From positions 1 to 23,492 of the forward strand of contig CAZRXG010000050.1 in the NCBI GenBank assembly GCA_964603985.1: a stretch of 23,492 nt of DNA, written 5' to 3'. The notes beneath the pieces are model-generated. The model searched no databases. It saw only the letters and a list, made by a program, of their open reading frames with translations, and had not been told where the DNA came from. This DNA comes from CAZRXG01 sp964603985. GTDB taxonomy: Bacteria > Chloroflexota > Anaerolineae > Aggregatilineales > UBA3940. The position numbers and the translations under genes were made by a program. This document shows positions 6,841-13,944 of this stretch, piece after piece (within the stretch, counting starts at the first letter, position 1; the number at the start of each line of letters is the position of its first letter).

Positions 6841-7707
6841 TTGAGCAGCAGAGTTCGAGTAGTTACAGACAGCACAGCCAGCTTTGAAGACCCGGATTTC
6901 GTAGAGGATTACGACGTTACGGTTGTGCCGCTCGACATCCACTTCGGCGACCAGGTCTACCGCGAGGGGATCGACATCGACGCCGAGGAGATGCTGCACC
7001 GCCTGAAACACACCGGCGACAGGCCGCACATATCGTCGCCGCCGGTCAGTGCCTTCGAGCAGATCTACCAAGAACTAAGCCAGACCACCGACCAGATCTG
7101 CGTTCTGCTAAGCTCCCAGCACCTGACGAAAACATACGAGCACGCCCAGACAGCGCGCGCGGGCCTGCTGGGACGGTGTGACATCGCCGTGATTGACTCG
7201 ATGACCACATCGCTGGGGTTGGGCTACCTGGTGCAGAGCGTGGCCGAGGTAGCCGAGCATGGGGTCACGCTGGAGGAGGTAGTGCGCGTTGCCCGGGGGG
7301 TGATCCCTCGCCTGTACAGCGTTTACTACGTCGACACGCTGCGTTTCATCAAGCAGGCAGGACTGGTCGGGGAGACGCAGACCATCATGGGCACGATGTT
7401 GAAGATCAAGCCTCTGCTGACCATCGAGGACGGGAAGCTGATCGCGATGGAGAAGGCCCGCACTCACTCGCACGCCATCGACAAGATGGTCGAGTTTGCC
7501 GCCGAGTTCACCGGGATCGAAAGGCTGGGAATTTTACAGAGCACGCTGCGCATCACCGACCGGACGCGGATGCTGCAAGACCGGCTGGCCCTGGAGTTCT
7601 CCAGGTTGCAATACCCGGTGATGCTCTACGAACCGCTGCTGTCCAGCCTGATCGGCCCAGACGGGATGGGCATCGCCATACTCGAAGGAACAGACGACGA
7701 ATCTTAG
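6841..7707 (+). CDS. DegV family fatty-acid-binding protein (FakB-like), copy 1
   Basis: Protein of 288 residues that, by family, binds a long-chain fatty acid and presents its carboxyl group to FakA. DegV features are RVVTDSTASF at the N-terminus, HISSPPVSAFEQIY where most members have TSQPS, LLSSQHLTKTYEHAQTA in place of the common SSxLSGTYxSA, VDTLRFIKQAGLVG, and MLKIKPLLTIEDGKL. The start is TTG 6841, since GGAGG lies 5 bases upstream and this places the TDS motif at the usual distance; a GTG at 6829 is in frame but overlaps no ribosome-binding site. It differs markedly from copy 2 at the ligand-contact loops, which suggests a different fatty acid preference. Confidence 0.88.
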   Translation: MSSRVRVVTDSTASFEDPDFVEDYDVTVVPLDIHFGDQVYREGIDIDAEEMLHRLKHTGDRPHISSPPVSAFEQIYQELSQTTDQICVLLSSQHLTKTYEHAQTARAGLLGRCDIAVIDSMTTSLGLGYLVQSVAEVAEHGVTLEEVVRVARGVIPRLYSVYYVDTLRFIKQAGLVGETQTIMGTMLKIKPLLTIEDGKLIAMEKARTHSHAIDKMVEFAAEFTGIERLGILQSTLRITDRTRMLQDRLALEFSRLQYPVMLYEPLLSSLIGPDGMGIAILEGTDDES

Positions 7708-7798
7708 AGCGCGGTAGCAATCCGGCCTGCGCCTCGCGGCTCTGCGAGACACTACGATTCAGACGACATCACGAACCCACGAGAACGAGGAAAACACC

Positions 7799-8632
7799 AT
7801 GATCGCCGTTGTCACCGACAGCGCCGGTGACCTGCCAGAAGACATCGCGCGGGAAAGTGGAGTAGAGATCGTCCCGGCGTACATCAACATCGGGCAGGAG
7901 TCGCTGCGCGACTGCATCGACCTATCACGCCGGGAGTTTTACGAGCGGCTGCCCCGGTTGTCCCACCCACCGACGACCTCGGCACCCGCGCCCGGTGTGT
8001 TCAAGGAGACATACGAGGCGCTGCTGGAGAGGGCCAGCCACATCGTCTCGATCCACACGGCCAGCACGCTGAGCAGCATTTTCAACACGGCGCGGCTGGC
8101 AGCCGAGCTGGTCGATCCGGCGCGGGTCCACGTGATCGACACGGGGCAGGTCAGCATGGGCGTTGGGTGGGTGGTCAAAGTGGCATCGGAAGCAGCACGC
8201 CAGAGCGCGACTCTGGAAGGTGTGTTACACTCTGTGCGGGATACGCTGAAGCGGGTGAGGGTATACGCAGTGCTGGACACGTTGGAGTACCTGGCCCGCA
8301 GCGGGCGTGTCAACATGGTACAACTCGGCCTGAGCAACCTGCTGAATATCAAACCGCTGATCGAGCTACGCGAGGGCACGGTGCGGACGCTGAGCCGCAT
8401 TCGCACGTGGTCACGGACGATCAACGCGCTGGCGGAACAGGTGGAGACGCTCAAGCCGGTCGAGCGGTTGGCGGTGATGCACAGCAACTGTGCGGACTTC
8501 GCGCAGGAGTTCATGGAGCGCGTGAAGGAGATCATGCACCCGGAGGAGACGCTGATCGTCGACGTGACGACGGTGATCGGCAGCCACGTAGGCCCGGGGG
8601 CGATTGGCATCGCGGCGGTGCTCGGCAAGTGA
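7799..8632 (+). CDS. DegV family fatty-acid-binding protein (FakB-like), copy 2
   Basis: Protein of 277 residues with the DegV pattern: IAVVTDSAGDLP at the N-terminus, PPTTSAPAPGVFKETYE (the TSxP loop), SIHTASTLSSIFNTARLAAE, VLDTLEYLARSGRVN, LLNIKPLIELREGTV and a C-terminal HVGPGAIGIAAV. A fatty acid is expected to bind between the two lobes with its carboxylate at the Ser/Thr-rich loops. GAGG lies upstream of the ATG. It lies 91 bases after copy 1, with a small CTCGC/GCGAG hairpin (7733-7748) between them. With fakA and copy 1 it makes a full FakA plus two-FakB set, the arrangement known from Staphylococcus (FakB1 for saturated and FakB2 for unsaturated acids). Which copy does which cannot be told here. 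Confidence 0.9.
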   Translation: MIAVVTDSAGDLPEDIARESGVEIVPAYINIGQESLRDCIDLSRREFYERLPRLSHPPTTSAPAPGVFKETYEALLERASHIVSIHTASTLSSIFNTARLAAELVDPARVHVIDTGQVSMGVGWVVKVASEAARQSATLEGVLHSVRDTLKRVRVYAVLDTLEYLARSGRVNMVQLGLSNLLNIKPLIELREGTVRTLSRIRTWSRTINALAEQVETLKPVERLAVMHSNCADFAQEFMERVKEIMHPEETLIVDVTTVIGSHVGPGAIGIAAVLGK

Positions 8633-8682
8633 GGGCGAGCGGTGGGGTTGGCTTACCGAGGGTTCCCTCTCCGGTACAATCA

Positions 8683-8829
8683 ATGAACTTTAACCATTTA
8701 GTCTGGGCATTGTTTGCCCCCCACCCCCGGCCCCTCCCCCACATTCCGCGCCTGACGGCGCTGGGGGGAGGGGAGAAGCCAAACGAGCTGGCATTTCCGT
8801 CATGGCCGGATTAAACACTCAAGGCGCAT
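8683..8829. repeat. ~150-bp dispersed intergenic repeat, copy 1
   Basis: Matches 15259-15407 at roughly 85-90% by eye, with a few short indels. The core is a long hairpin: CCCCTCCCCC pairs with GGGGGAGGGG, and inside it GCGCC-TGAC-GGCGC. Conserved flanks include CTTTAAC near the left end and TCATGGCCGGAT near the right end. The open frame through it gives low-complexity proline-rich residues of the PHPRPLPH type and is not a gene. The rest of 8633-8878 shows nothing else. Confidence 0.85.
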
Positions 8830-8878
8830 GTGTTGTGCCCTCCCACACTGCACGAGTGTCTATCGTTGACTGAATGAG

Positions 8879-11476
8879 ATGGCATCATCACTACAAACTC
8901 TGATCAAAATACTGCGACTGGAGCAGCAGAAGGGCTACCAGAACAAGGCCGTGATCGGCGGCTTTGGGCGCTTCGCCCATCACTGGGCACGCGAGGCGCA
9001 CGGTCAGGCCAAAACCGACAGCCACCATGCACTGGTGGACGAGATTGCGCGGCTGCTGCGCGAATATGAAATGCAGGGCGAGGATGAGCGCCCGGCAATG
9101 GTCGAGGAGATCATCGCGCTGGCGACGGGACAGGCTCGGATGGTGGAAGAGGCAGGCGACCTGGCCGCGCCCGCACGGGAGCCGCCAGCCCCGTCCGAGG
9201 GCGCACGGGCCGAGCGCACACGGGCCGAGCCCATCGCAGGGGGCGAGCACGAAGCACAGGATGAGGTCGCCGAGGGAGATGAGTTCGACTTCCTGATCGA
9301 AGAGGAAGAGGGCGAGTGGGAGGCGGAGGAGCGCGTCGAGGAAGCGGCAGCGCGCGGGGTGCGGGAGCGGCGCGGCTACGCCTGGCGGCAGCCCCAGCCG
9401 GTGAGCGAGGCCGACCTGCGCGGGCTGGACGAATCGCCGACGACGGTGAGCGGTGTGGGGGATAAGCGGCTGGAGCAACTGGAGCGGCTGGGCGTGCACA
9501 CCGTCAGGGATATGCTGTTGTTGTTCCCGCGTCGCTACGACGACTACAGTCGGATGAAAACCATCCGGCAGCTCGAAGTGGGCGAAGAGGTGACGGTCAT
9601 CGGCACGCTGGAGCGCATCAAGGCGGTGCGCATGAAGAGCGGCAAGATGCGGGTGGAGGCTTACCTGGGAGACGGAAGCGGACATCTGCGCCTGAACTGG
9701 TTTAACCAGCCGTGGATGGAGCAGCAGATCAATGAGGGCGAGCCGGTTGTGGTGAGCGGCAAGGTCGACCAGTACCTGGGGCGGCTGGTGATCAACTCGC
9801 CGGAGCTGGAGACGGTAGAACGTGACTGGCTGCACACGGGGCGCGTGGTGCCGGTCTACCCGCTGACCAAGGGGCTGAGCGGGCGCGTGATGCGCAACCT
9901 GATGAAGACGGTGGTGGACACCTGGACACCGCTGCTGTCCGATTACCTGCCGATTGAGATACGGGAAAACATCGACCTGATGGATTACGGGGACGCCATC
10001 GCGCAGGCGCACTTCCCGGACAGTGGGGAAGACCAGGAGGCGGCGCTGTACCGGCTGGCCTTCGATGAGCTTTTCACGCTGCACGTGGGGATGCTGCGGT
10101 GGCGGCACACCTGGCAGGCTCGCGAGGGGACGCCGCTGGCAGTAGATGACGAGTGGGCGAGCGCGTTTGAGAGCACGCTGCCCTACGAGCTCACCGGGGC
10201 GCAGCGGCAGGCCATCGCCGACATCCGGCACGACATGGCGAGCGGCATCCCGATGAACCGGTTGTTACAGGGCGACGTGGGCAGCGGTAAGACGGTGGTC
10301 GCGGCGCTGGCGATGGGCATCGCGGTGGTGAACGGTGTGCAGGCGGCACTGATGGCACCGACCAGCGTCCTGGCCGAGCAGCATTATGCCAACCTGACCG
10401 GCATCCTGGGGAACGCGCTGGGCGACGAAGTCACCGTCGTGCTGCTGACCGGATACACCGGCCAGCGCGAGCGGGAGATGATCTACGCGGGGTTGGGAGA
10501 TGGAAGCATCCAGGTGGTGGTGGGGACACACGCGCTGATCCAGGAGGGGGTGGCGTTCAAGCACCTGGGGTTGGCCGTGATCGATGAGCAGCATCGCTTT
10601 GGGGTGGCCCAGCGCGGCGCGCTGCGTGAAAAGGCGGCGGGTGGCAACCCGCACCTGCTGGTCACGACGGCGACGCCGATCCCGCGCACGCTGGCGCTGA
10701 CGGTGCACGCCGACCTGGACCTGACGGTGATCGACGAGATGCCGGAGGGGCGTGAGCCGGTCGAGACGCGGGTGCTGCAACCCAAGGAGCGCGAGCGGGC
10801 GTATGCGTTCATCCGCAGCCAGGTCGAGCAGGGACACCAGGCGTTCATCATCTACCCGCTGATAGAGGAAAGTGAAAACCTTGACGCGCGGGCGGTGGTG
10901 CCCGATTACGAGCGGTTACAGGGCGAGATCTTCCCCGACCTGCGCGTCGGTCTGCTGCATGGGCGTATGAGTGCGGACGAAAAAGAAGCGGTGATGGCCG
11001 ACTTTTATCACGGCAGGAGCGACGTCCTGGCGAGCACAACCGTGATCGAGGTGGGCATCGACGTGCCAAATGCAACGGTGATGATGGTCGAGGATGCCAA
11101 CCGCTTCGGGCTGGCGCAGTTGCACCAACTACGGGGACGCGTCGGGCGGGGCGGGCACAAAGGTTACTGCCTGCTGGTATCGGACAAGGCGTTCATCGAC
11201 GGAGACGACCGGCTGAGCGCGATGGAAGAGACGAGCGACGGCTTCCGGCTGGCGCAGATCGACTGGGAGATGCGTGGGGCGGGAGATCTGTTGGGCACGC
11301 GCCAGAGTGGGCTTGGGATAATCCAGTTCGCCAACCTGATGGACGCGCGGCTGGTGGATCAGGTCCAACGGGAGGCGCGGGCGCTGTTGGAACGTGACCC
11401 GGAGCTGGCGCTGCCGGAGCACGAACTCCTGGCGCAGCGCACGGAGGGGCTATCGCGCGGGGGGGACATCAGTTGA
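8879..11476 (+). CDS. recG: ATP-dependent DNA helicase RecG with long N-terminal extension
   Basis: Branch-migrating helicase of 865 residues (E. coli RecG is about 690) that remodels stalled forks and Holliday junctions. The wedge domain is recognisable from about residue 188 (VSGVGDKRLEQLERLGVHTV, then an OB fold to about 340). Helicase motifs are GDVGSGKT (465-472), DEQHRFG (569-575), TTATPIPRTLALT (about 596-608), ASTTVIEVGIDVPNATV, QLHQLRGRVGRGG, and the RecG-specific hairpin motif DGFRLAQIDWEMRGAGDLLGTRQSG. The first ~185 residues hold a conserved-looking helical start (ILRLEQQKGYQNKAVIGGFG) and then a highly acidic, probably disordered linker. The recG gene follows fakA/degV as it follows yloV in Bacillus. 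The start is ATG 8879; no strong ribosome-binding site is visible. Confidence 0.97.
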   Translation: MASSLQTLIKILRLEQQKGYQNKAVIGGFGRFAHHWAREAHGQAKTDSHHALVDEIARLLREYEMQGEDERPAMVEEIIALATGQARMVEEAGDLAAPAREPPAPSEGARAERTRAEPIAGGEHEAQDEVAEGDEFDFLIEEEEGEWEAEERVEEAAARGVRERRGYAWRQPQPVSEADLRGLDESPTTVSGVGDKRLEQLERLGVHTVRDMLLLFPRRYDDYSRMKTIRQLEVGEEVTVIGTLERIKAVRMKSGKMRVEAYLGDGSGHLRLNWFNQPWMEQQINEGEPVVVSGKVDQYLGRLVINSPELETVERDWLHTGRVVPVYPLTKGLSGRVMRNLMKTVVDTWTPLLSDYLPIEIRENIDLMDYGDAIAQAHFPDSGEDQEAALYRLAFDELFTLHVGMLRWRHTWQAREGTPLAVDDEWASAFESTLPYELTGAQRQAIADIRHDMASGIPMNRLLQGDVGSGKTVVAALAMGIAVVNGVQAALMAPTSVLAEQHYANLTGILGNALGDEVTVVLLTGYTGQREREMIYAGLGDGSIQVVVGTHALIQEGVAFKHLGLAVIDEQHRFGVAQRGALREKAAGGNPHLLVTTATPIPRTLALTVHADLDLTVIDEMPEGREPVETRVLQPKERERAYAFIRSQVEQGHQAFIIYPLIEESENLDARAVVPDYERLQGEIFPDLRVGLLHGRMSADEKEAVMADFYHGRSDVLASTTVIEVGIDVPNATVMMVEDANRFGLAQLHQLRGRVGRGGHKGYCLLVSDKAFIDGDDRLSAMEETSDGFRLAQIDWEMRGAGDLLGTRQSGLGIIQFANLMDARLVDQVQREARALLERDPELALPEHELLAQRTEGLSRGGDIS

Positions 11477-11482
11477 TGCGGA

Positions 11483-11535
11483 TAGCTTATGACGAATGGC
11501 TTATAGCTTATGGCTTATGGCGTATGGCATATAGC
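11483..11535. repeat. Degenerate heptamer tandem array A (consensus TRGCNTA)
   Basis: Seven consecutive 7-base units from 11483 to 11531 (TAGCTTA, TGACGAA, TGGCTTA, TAGCTTA, TGGCTTA, TGGCGTA, TGGCATA) plus a partial TAGC. It begins 6 bases after the recG stop codon. Confidence 0.85.
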
Positions 11536-11554
11536 ACGGAAGAACTGGCACGCA

Positions 11555-11580
11555 GGGGGGATGTCAGTTGATGCGGACAG
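11555..11580 (+). repeat. Partial duplicate of the recG 3' end
   Basis: GGGGGGATGTCAGTTGATGC followed by GGACAG repeats the sequence across the recG stop codon (about 11460-11485, GGGGGGACATCAGTTGATGC then GGATAG) with about three differences. The copy is non-coding and lies between heptamer array A and hairpin A. Confidence 0.6.
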
Positions 11581-11586
11581 TAACCA

Positions 11587-11615
11587 GGGCAACCGGTAGG
11601 TTGCCCCTACTCAAC
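11587..11615. repeat. Hairpin repeat A (GGGCAACC/GGTTGCCC + CTACTCAAC)
   Basis: Perfect 8-bp stem GGGCAACC (11587-11594) and GGTTGCCC (11599-11606), loop GGTA, then CTACTCAAC. It matches hairpin B at 11672-11700 with a compensated base-pair change (A-T here, G-C there). Confidence 0.8.
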
Positions 11616-11621
11616 AGCGGA

Positions 11622-11670
11622 TGGCATATGGCTTATAGCCTATAGCATATGGCGTATGGCATATAGCATC
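11622..11670. repeat. Degenerate heptamer tandem array B (consensus TRGCNTA)
   Basis: Seven 7-base units: TGGCATA, TGGCTTA, TAGCCTA, TAGCATA, TGGCGTA, TGGCATA and TAGCATC. It is the same unit and copy number as array A, and is bracketed by the two hairpin repeats. Confidence 0.85.
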
Positions 11671-11671
11671 C

Positions 11672-11700
11672 GGGCGACCAGCCGGTCGCCCCTACTCAAC
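11672..11700. repeat. Hairpin repeat B (GGGCGACC/GGTCGCCC + CTACTCAAC)
   Basis: Perfect 8-bp stem GGGCGACC (11672-11679) and GGTCGCCC (11684-11691), loop AGCC, followed by the same CTACTCAAC tail as hairpin A. It lies about 20 bases before the coaD start, so it could affect coaD expression. Confidence 0.8.
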
Positions 11701-11719
11701 GGCATGGAGAATAAACTGA

Positions 11720-12247
11720 ATGCATAAAGCTATCTTTCCCGCTGCCTTCGACCCCATCCACAGGGGACACTGTGACATCGCCATCCGGGCGAGCAAAATC
11801 TTCGACGAGGTGCTCGTCTCGGTGTACGACCGCCCGCTGAAGCACCTGCTTTTCTCGGTCGAGGAACGGTTGGAGATGGCGCGCGAGGCGCTGAAAGGCG
11901 TGCCCCGCATCCAGGTGGTGAGCTACAGCGGCCTGACGGTCAACTTTGCTCAGAAGATGGGAGCAAAGGTCATCGTGCGGGGATTACGCGTTTTCTCGGA
12001 TTTTGAGTTAGAATTCCGTATGGCGTTGGCAAACCGCCGCCTGGCACCCGAAATCGAGATCGTGTGCCTGATGGCGAGCGAAGAACACATGCACCTTTCC
12101 AGCAGCTCGATCCGGGAGATCGCGTCGCTGGGAGGCGACGTGAGCAGCATGGTGCCACCCAACGTCAACAAGGCGCTACTTGCGTATTTTGCCGAATTGG
12201 GCGATGATGCACCTGGTTCGGTGGAAATGGTATCGCTGAGGGACTGA
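11720..12247 (+). CDS. coaD: Phosphopantetheine adenylyltransferase
   Basis: Enzyme of 175 residues that joins 4'-phosphopantetheine and ATP to dephospho-CoA, the penultimate step of CoA synthesis. The nucleotidyltransferase signature is AFDPIHRGH with H14-x-G-H17, where the family usually has T/HxGH. RGLRVFSDFELEFRMA is the pantetheine/ATP-contact segment, and SSSSIRE (127-133) is the closing phosphate-binding motif. The start gives the usual short N-terminus before the FDP motif; GGAG lies about 10 bases upstream. The gene follows the repeat-filled gap after recG. The order coaD, then a DivIVA-like coiled-coil gene, then rpmF further on, recalls actinobacterial coaD/sepIVA/yceD/rpmF neighbourhoods. 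Confidence 0.96.
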   Translation: MHKAIFPAAFDPIHRGHCDIAIRASKIFDEVLVSVYDRPLKHLLFSVEERLEMAREALKGVPRIQVVSYSGLTVNFAQKMGAKVIVRGLRVFSDFELEFRMALANRRLAPEIEIVCLMASEEHMHLSSSSIREIASLGGDVSSMVPPNVNKALLAYFAELGDDAPGSVEMVSLRD

Positions 12248-12252
12248 TAGCA

Positions 12253-12447
12253 GGCGTGTTCGAGTGGTGTATTCGTGGGGGAGGCCCCGAAAGCCATCAT
12301 ATCTGGTAGATACGCACCCAAAGCCACGAACATACACGCCGGTGATAGAGAGTGCTTAAGACCGGGGAGAGGCCGCAGCAGGTGATCCGCCGGGAAGTTG
12401 ATTCGCGGCAGCCCGATAACAGGACTTATTTCCCCCCGGTCAGGCAC
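12253..12447 (+). ncRNA. Candidate structured RNA between coaD and the DivIVA-like gene
   Basis: Two paired domains are visible. Domain 1: GGCGTGT (12253-12259) pairs with ACACGCC (12334-12340), and inside it TTCGTGG (12272-12278) pairs with CCACGAA (12324-12330), with a small TATC/GATA hairpin at the tip. Domain 2: GTGC (12352-12355) and GACCGGGG (12360-12367) pair with CCCCGGTC (12434-12441) and GCAC (12444-12447), and inside it GCCGC (12372-12376) pairs with GCGGC (12405-12409). I could not match it to RNase P, SRP RNA, tmRNA or a riboswitch I know. It may be a leader element of the downstream gene or a 3' element of coaD. Strand and boundaries are uncertain. Confidence 0.35.
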
Positions 12448-12489
12448 CCTGGTCGCGGTAGGAGAATTTCGCTTTTGGAGGAATTATTG

Positions 12490-12495
12490 TAAAAT
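12490..12495 (+). promoter_or_regulatory. Possible -10 element of the DivIVA-like gene
   Basis: TAAAAT in an unusually A/T-rich patch, 33 bases before the TTG start. The -35 hexamer at 17 bases is poor (TTTCGC). Confidence 0.35.
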
Positions 12496-12528
12496 AGTTC
12501 CATCACTGTAGTGAGGAGGAGGCCAGAG

Positions 12529-13086
12529 TTGGACATTCAACACCTGGTGGATCGACTGGAAGAACTACTGAACAACGGCCGTCACCTCCCGTTCACGGCC
12601 TTCACGCTGATCGACGAGCAGCGCGCGTTAGAGCTGATCGATCAGATGCGCATCTCAATCCCGGAAGAGATCGAGAAAGCGAAGCGAATACTCCGGGAGC
12701 GGGATCGCATCCTGGCGCAGGCCAACGAAGAGGCGGCCCGCATCCGTGATCTGGCGAGGGAGAAGAGTGAGACGCTGATCCAGCGCGACGCGATCACGCA
12801 GGCCGCACAGGCACGTGCTGGCAGCATCATCGAGCAGGGCCGCCAGGAAGCCAACTCGATCCGCCACGAGGCCGACCGCTACGTGATGGACGTGCTTTCG
12901 GACCTGGAAGACGCGCTGATGCGCACGGTTACGGTGGTTCGCAACGGCATCGCGCACGTGGAGCAGGAAAGCTCGACGCGGGCAGCAACCATGCCACCGC
13001 AGACCGCACCGACCGACATCGACAAGCCTTCGACGCTGAAGAGTGAGCCGGTGCAGATCGAGCGGATCTCGTCGCGGCGGGAATAG
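12529..13086 (+). CDS. Coiled-coil DivIVA/SepIVA-like protein
   Basis: Soluble, highly charged protein of 185 residues. An N-terminal segment (1-45, IQHLVDRLEELLNNGRHLPF and TLIDEQRALELIDQM) is followed by a long coiled coil (about 46-132) rich in Glu, Arg, Ala and Gln. A short disordered tail follows. This shape is shared with DivIVA/SepIVA-type cell-division scaffolds and with b-subunit-like proteins. The location after coaD favours the SepIVA-like reading, but no lipid-binding DivIVA N-terminus is seen, so the function is inferred only. The start is TTG 12529 because GAGGAGGAGG ends 6 bases before it; an in-frame GTG at 12511 would itself overlap the ribosome-binding site. A strong hairpin terminator follows. 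Confidence 0.78.
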   Translation: MDIQHLVDRLEELLNNGRHLPFTAFTLIDEQRALELIDQMRISIPEEIEKAKRILRERDRILAQANEEAARIRDLAREKSETLIQRDAITQAAQARAGSIIEQGRQEANSIRHEADRYVMDVLSDLEDALMRTVTVVRNGIAHVEQESSTRAATMPPQTAPTDIDKPSTLKSEPVQIERISSRRE

Positions 13087-13154
13087 CAGCAGCGCGAACG
13101 GCCTCCTGACCTCAACGCGGTTCGCCCCGCAAGATAGACGACATCGCAGAATGG

Positions 13155-13190
13155 GACATGCGCAGTACGCGCATGTCTTCTGTTTGCCGG
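13155..13190 (+). terminator. Intrinsic terminator after the DivIVA-like gene
   Basis: Perfect 9-bp stem GACATGCGC (13155-13163) and GCGCATGTC (13169-13177), loop AGTAC, followed by TTCTGTTTG. A second, smaller inverted repeat, GTCAGCG (13197-13203) with CGCTGAC (13215-13221), follows. It lies between the end of this plus-strand unit and the convergent minus-strand cassette. Confidence 0.7.
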
Positions 13191-13267
13191 GGGATGGTCA
13201 GCGCCCCTCCTCCACGCTGACGCGGCGGCAGGGAAGGGCCGGGCAAGACCGCTCAACTCACCTGAGT

Positions 13268-13906
13268 TCAGTCACCGATCTGCCAGCCGCTCTGCTCCCA
13301 CGCGCCTCGCATGACCGGGTTGCGCCTCAGGTACTCGTCCACGACCGCCTTGGGGACACGGTTGAGGGGGCAGGAGAAGTTGACGCAGCGGGGGCAGACG
13401 TTCTTGACCAGGCTCCAGACGAAGCTCAGCACGCCCACTGCCGTGATCAGAAGCATGCCAAACTGGCGAGCGAGCGCCAGGAAGGGGAAGGGGAAAAGCA
13501 CCAGGATCGCGGCACCCACCAGGAACTGCACCTTCTCAGAGGCGCTCATCGGCCCAGGATGAAAGCGCCAGATCTTGAGCACACCGTGGTTGGCGAGGCA
13601 GTGCAGAATGAGGCCCTTCTCGGCGTAGTAGGGGCAGTGGCGGCAAAGGACGCGGGCCTCCCAGACGATGAAGAAGAACAGCGCGAAGCCAAGCCAGCCC
13701 AGCAGATACCGGCCAAAACCCCCGCGCAGCATCCCGATCACGGCAGACACGGCAGCAGGCAGGCAGGCGACGAGGAAATACAGCAGGTCGCCCCAGTTGA
13801 AGCGACAGTTCAGCTTGGCGGTGATGGGACAATCCCGGCACGCGGAGATGGGCCGCCAGGTACAAACGTCGTGCGGGTTCGTGGAGCCGGTCGTGGGTGC
13901 GGTCAC
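13268..13906 (-). CDS. Cys-rich four-helix membrane protein (cassette gene 3)
   Basis: Unrecognised membrane protein of 212 residues with 11 cysteines. A soluble N-terminus holds C15, C23-x2-C26-P and C34 (in the KLNCRF segment). Hydrophobic helices lie at about 39-60 and 66-86, then C88-x2-C91-P with C103, then helices at about 125-147 and 149-169, then C171-x2-C174-x-N-x2-C179-P-L. The Cys clusters sit at the ends of helix pairs, which suggests metal or Fe-S sites on one membrane face; this is inference. The neighbour at 13945 shares CxxCP and the final motif exactly and so is a shorter relative lacking the N-terminal Cys domain. The start is GTG 13906 with GGAGGT 6 bases upstream. It is the last gene of a minus-strand cassette. 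Confidence 0.82.
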   Translation of the reverse strand: MTAPTTGSTNPHDVCTWRPISACRDCPITAKLNCRFNWGDLLYFLVACLPAAVSAVIGMLRGGFGRYLLGWLGFALFFFIVWEARVLCRHCPYYAEKGLILHCLANHGVLKIWRFHPGPMSASEKVQFLVGAAILVLFPFPFLALARQFGMLLITAVGVLSFVWSLVKNVCPRCVNFSCPLNRVPKAVVDEYLRRNPVMRGAWEQSGWQIGD

Positions 13907-13944
13907 GATTTACCTCCAGGGGGTATGGATTGACAGGCAGCCCG

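Noticed and set aside
8688..8814. Open frames through the 150-bp repeats (also 15259-15468) giving proline-rich peptides.
   Set aside because: The translation is of the PHPRPLPH type, produced by G/C-rich hairpin repeats and not by coding sequence.
8891..10231. A 446-codon minus-strand open frame opposite recG, and other long minus-strand frames (for example 18-896, 1082-2029, 20461-21510, 22443-23441).
   Set aside because: They lie antisense to well-supported genes, have compositions rich in Arg, His and Pro typical of shadow frames in high-GC DNA, and match no family.
11483..11670. The heptamer arrays as a possible CRISPR array.
   Set aside because: The units are 7 bases, directly adjacent with no spacers, and no cas gene is present.
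11950..12447. A 165-codon minus-strand frame covering the coaD 3' end and the following gap.
   Set aside because: More than half is antisense to coaD, there is no ribosome-binding site, and the non-overlapping part is better explained by paired RNA arms. Not fully excluded.
12253..12447. Assignment of the paired region to RNase P RNA, SRP RNA, tmRNA or a standard riboswitch.
   Set aside because: None of the conserved core strings of those classes is present; only the pairing itself is supported.
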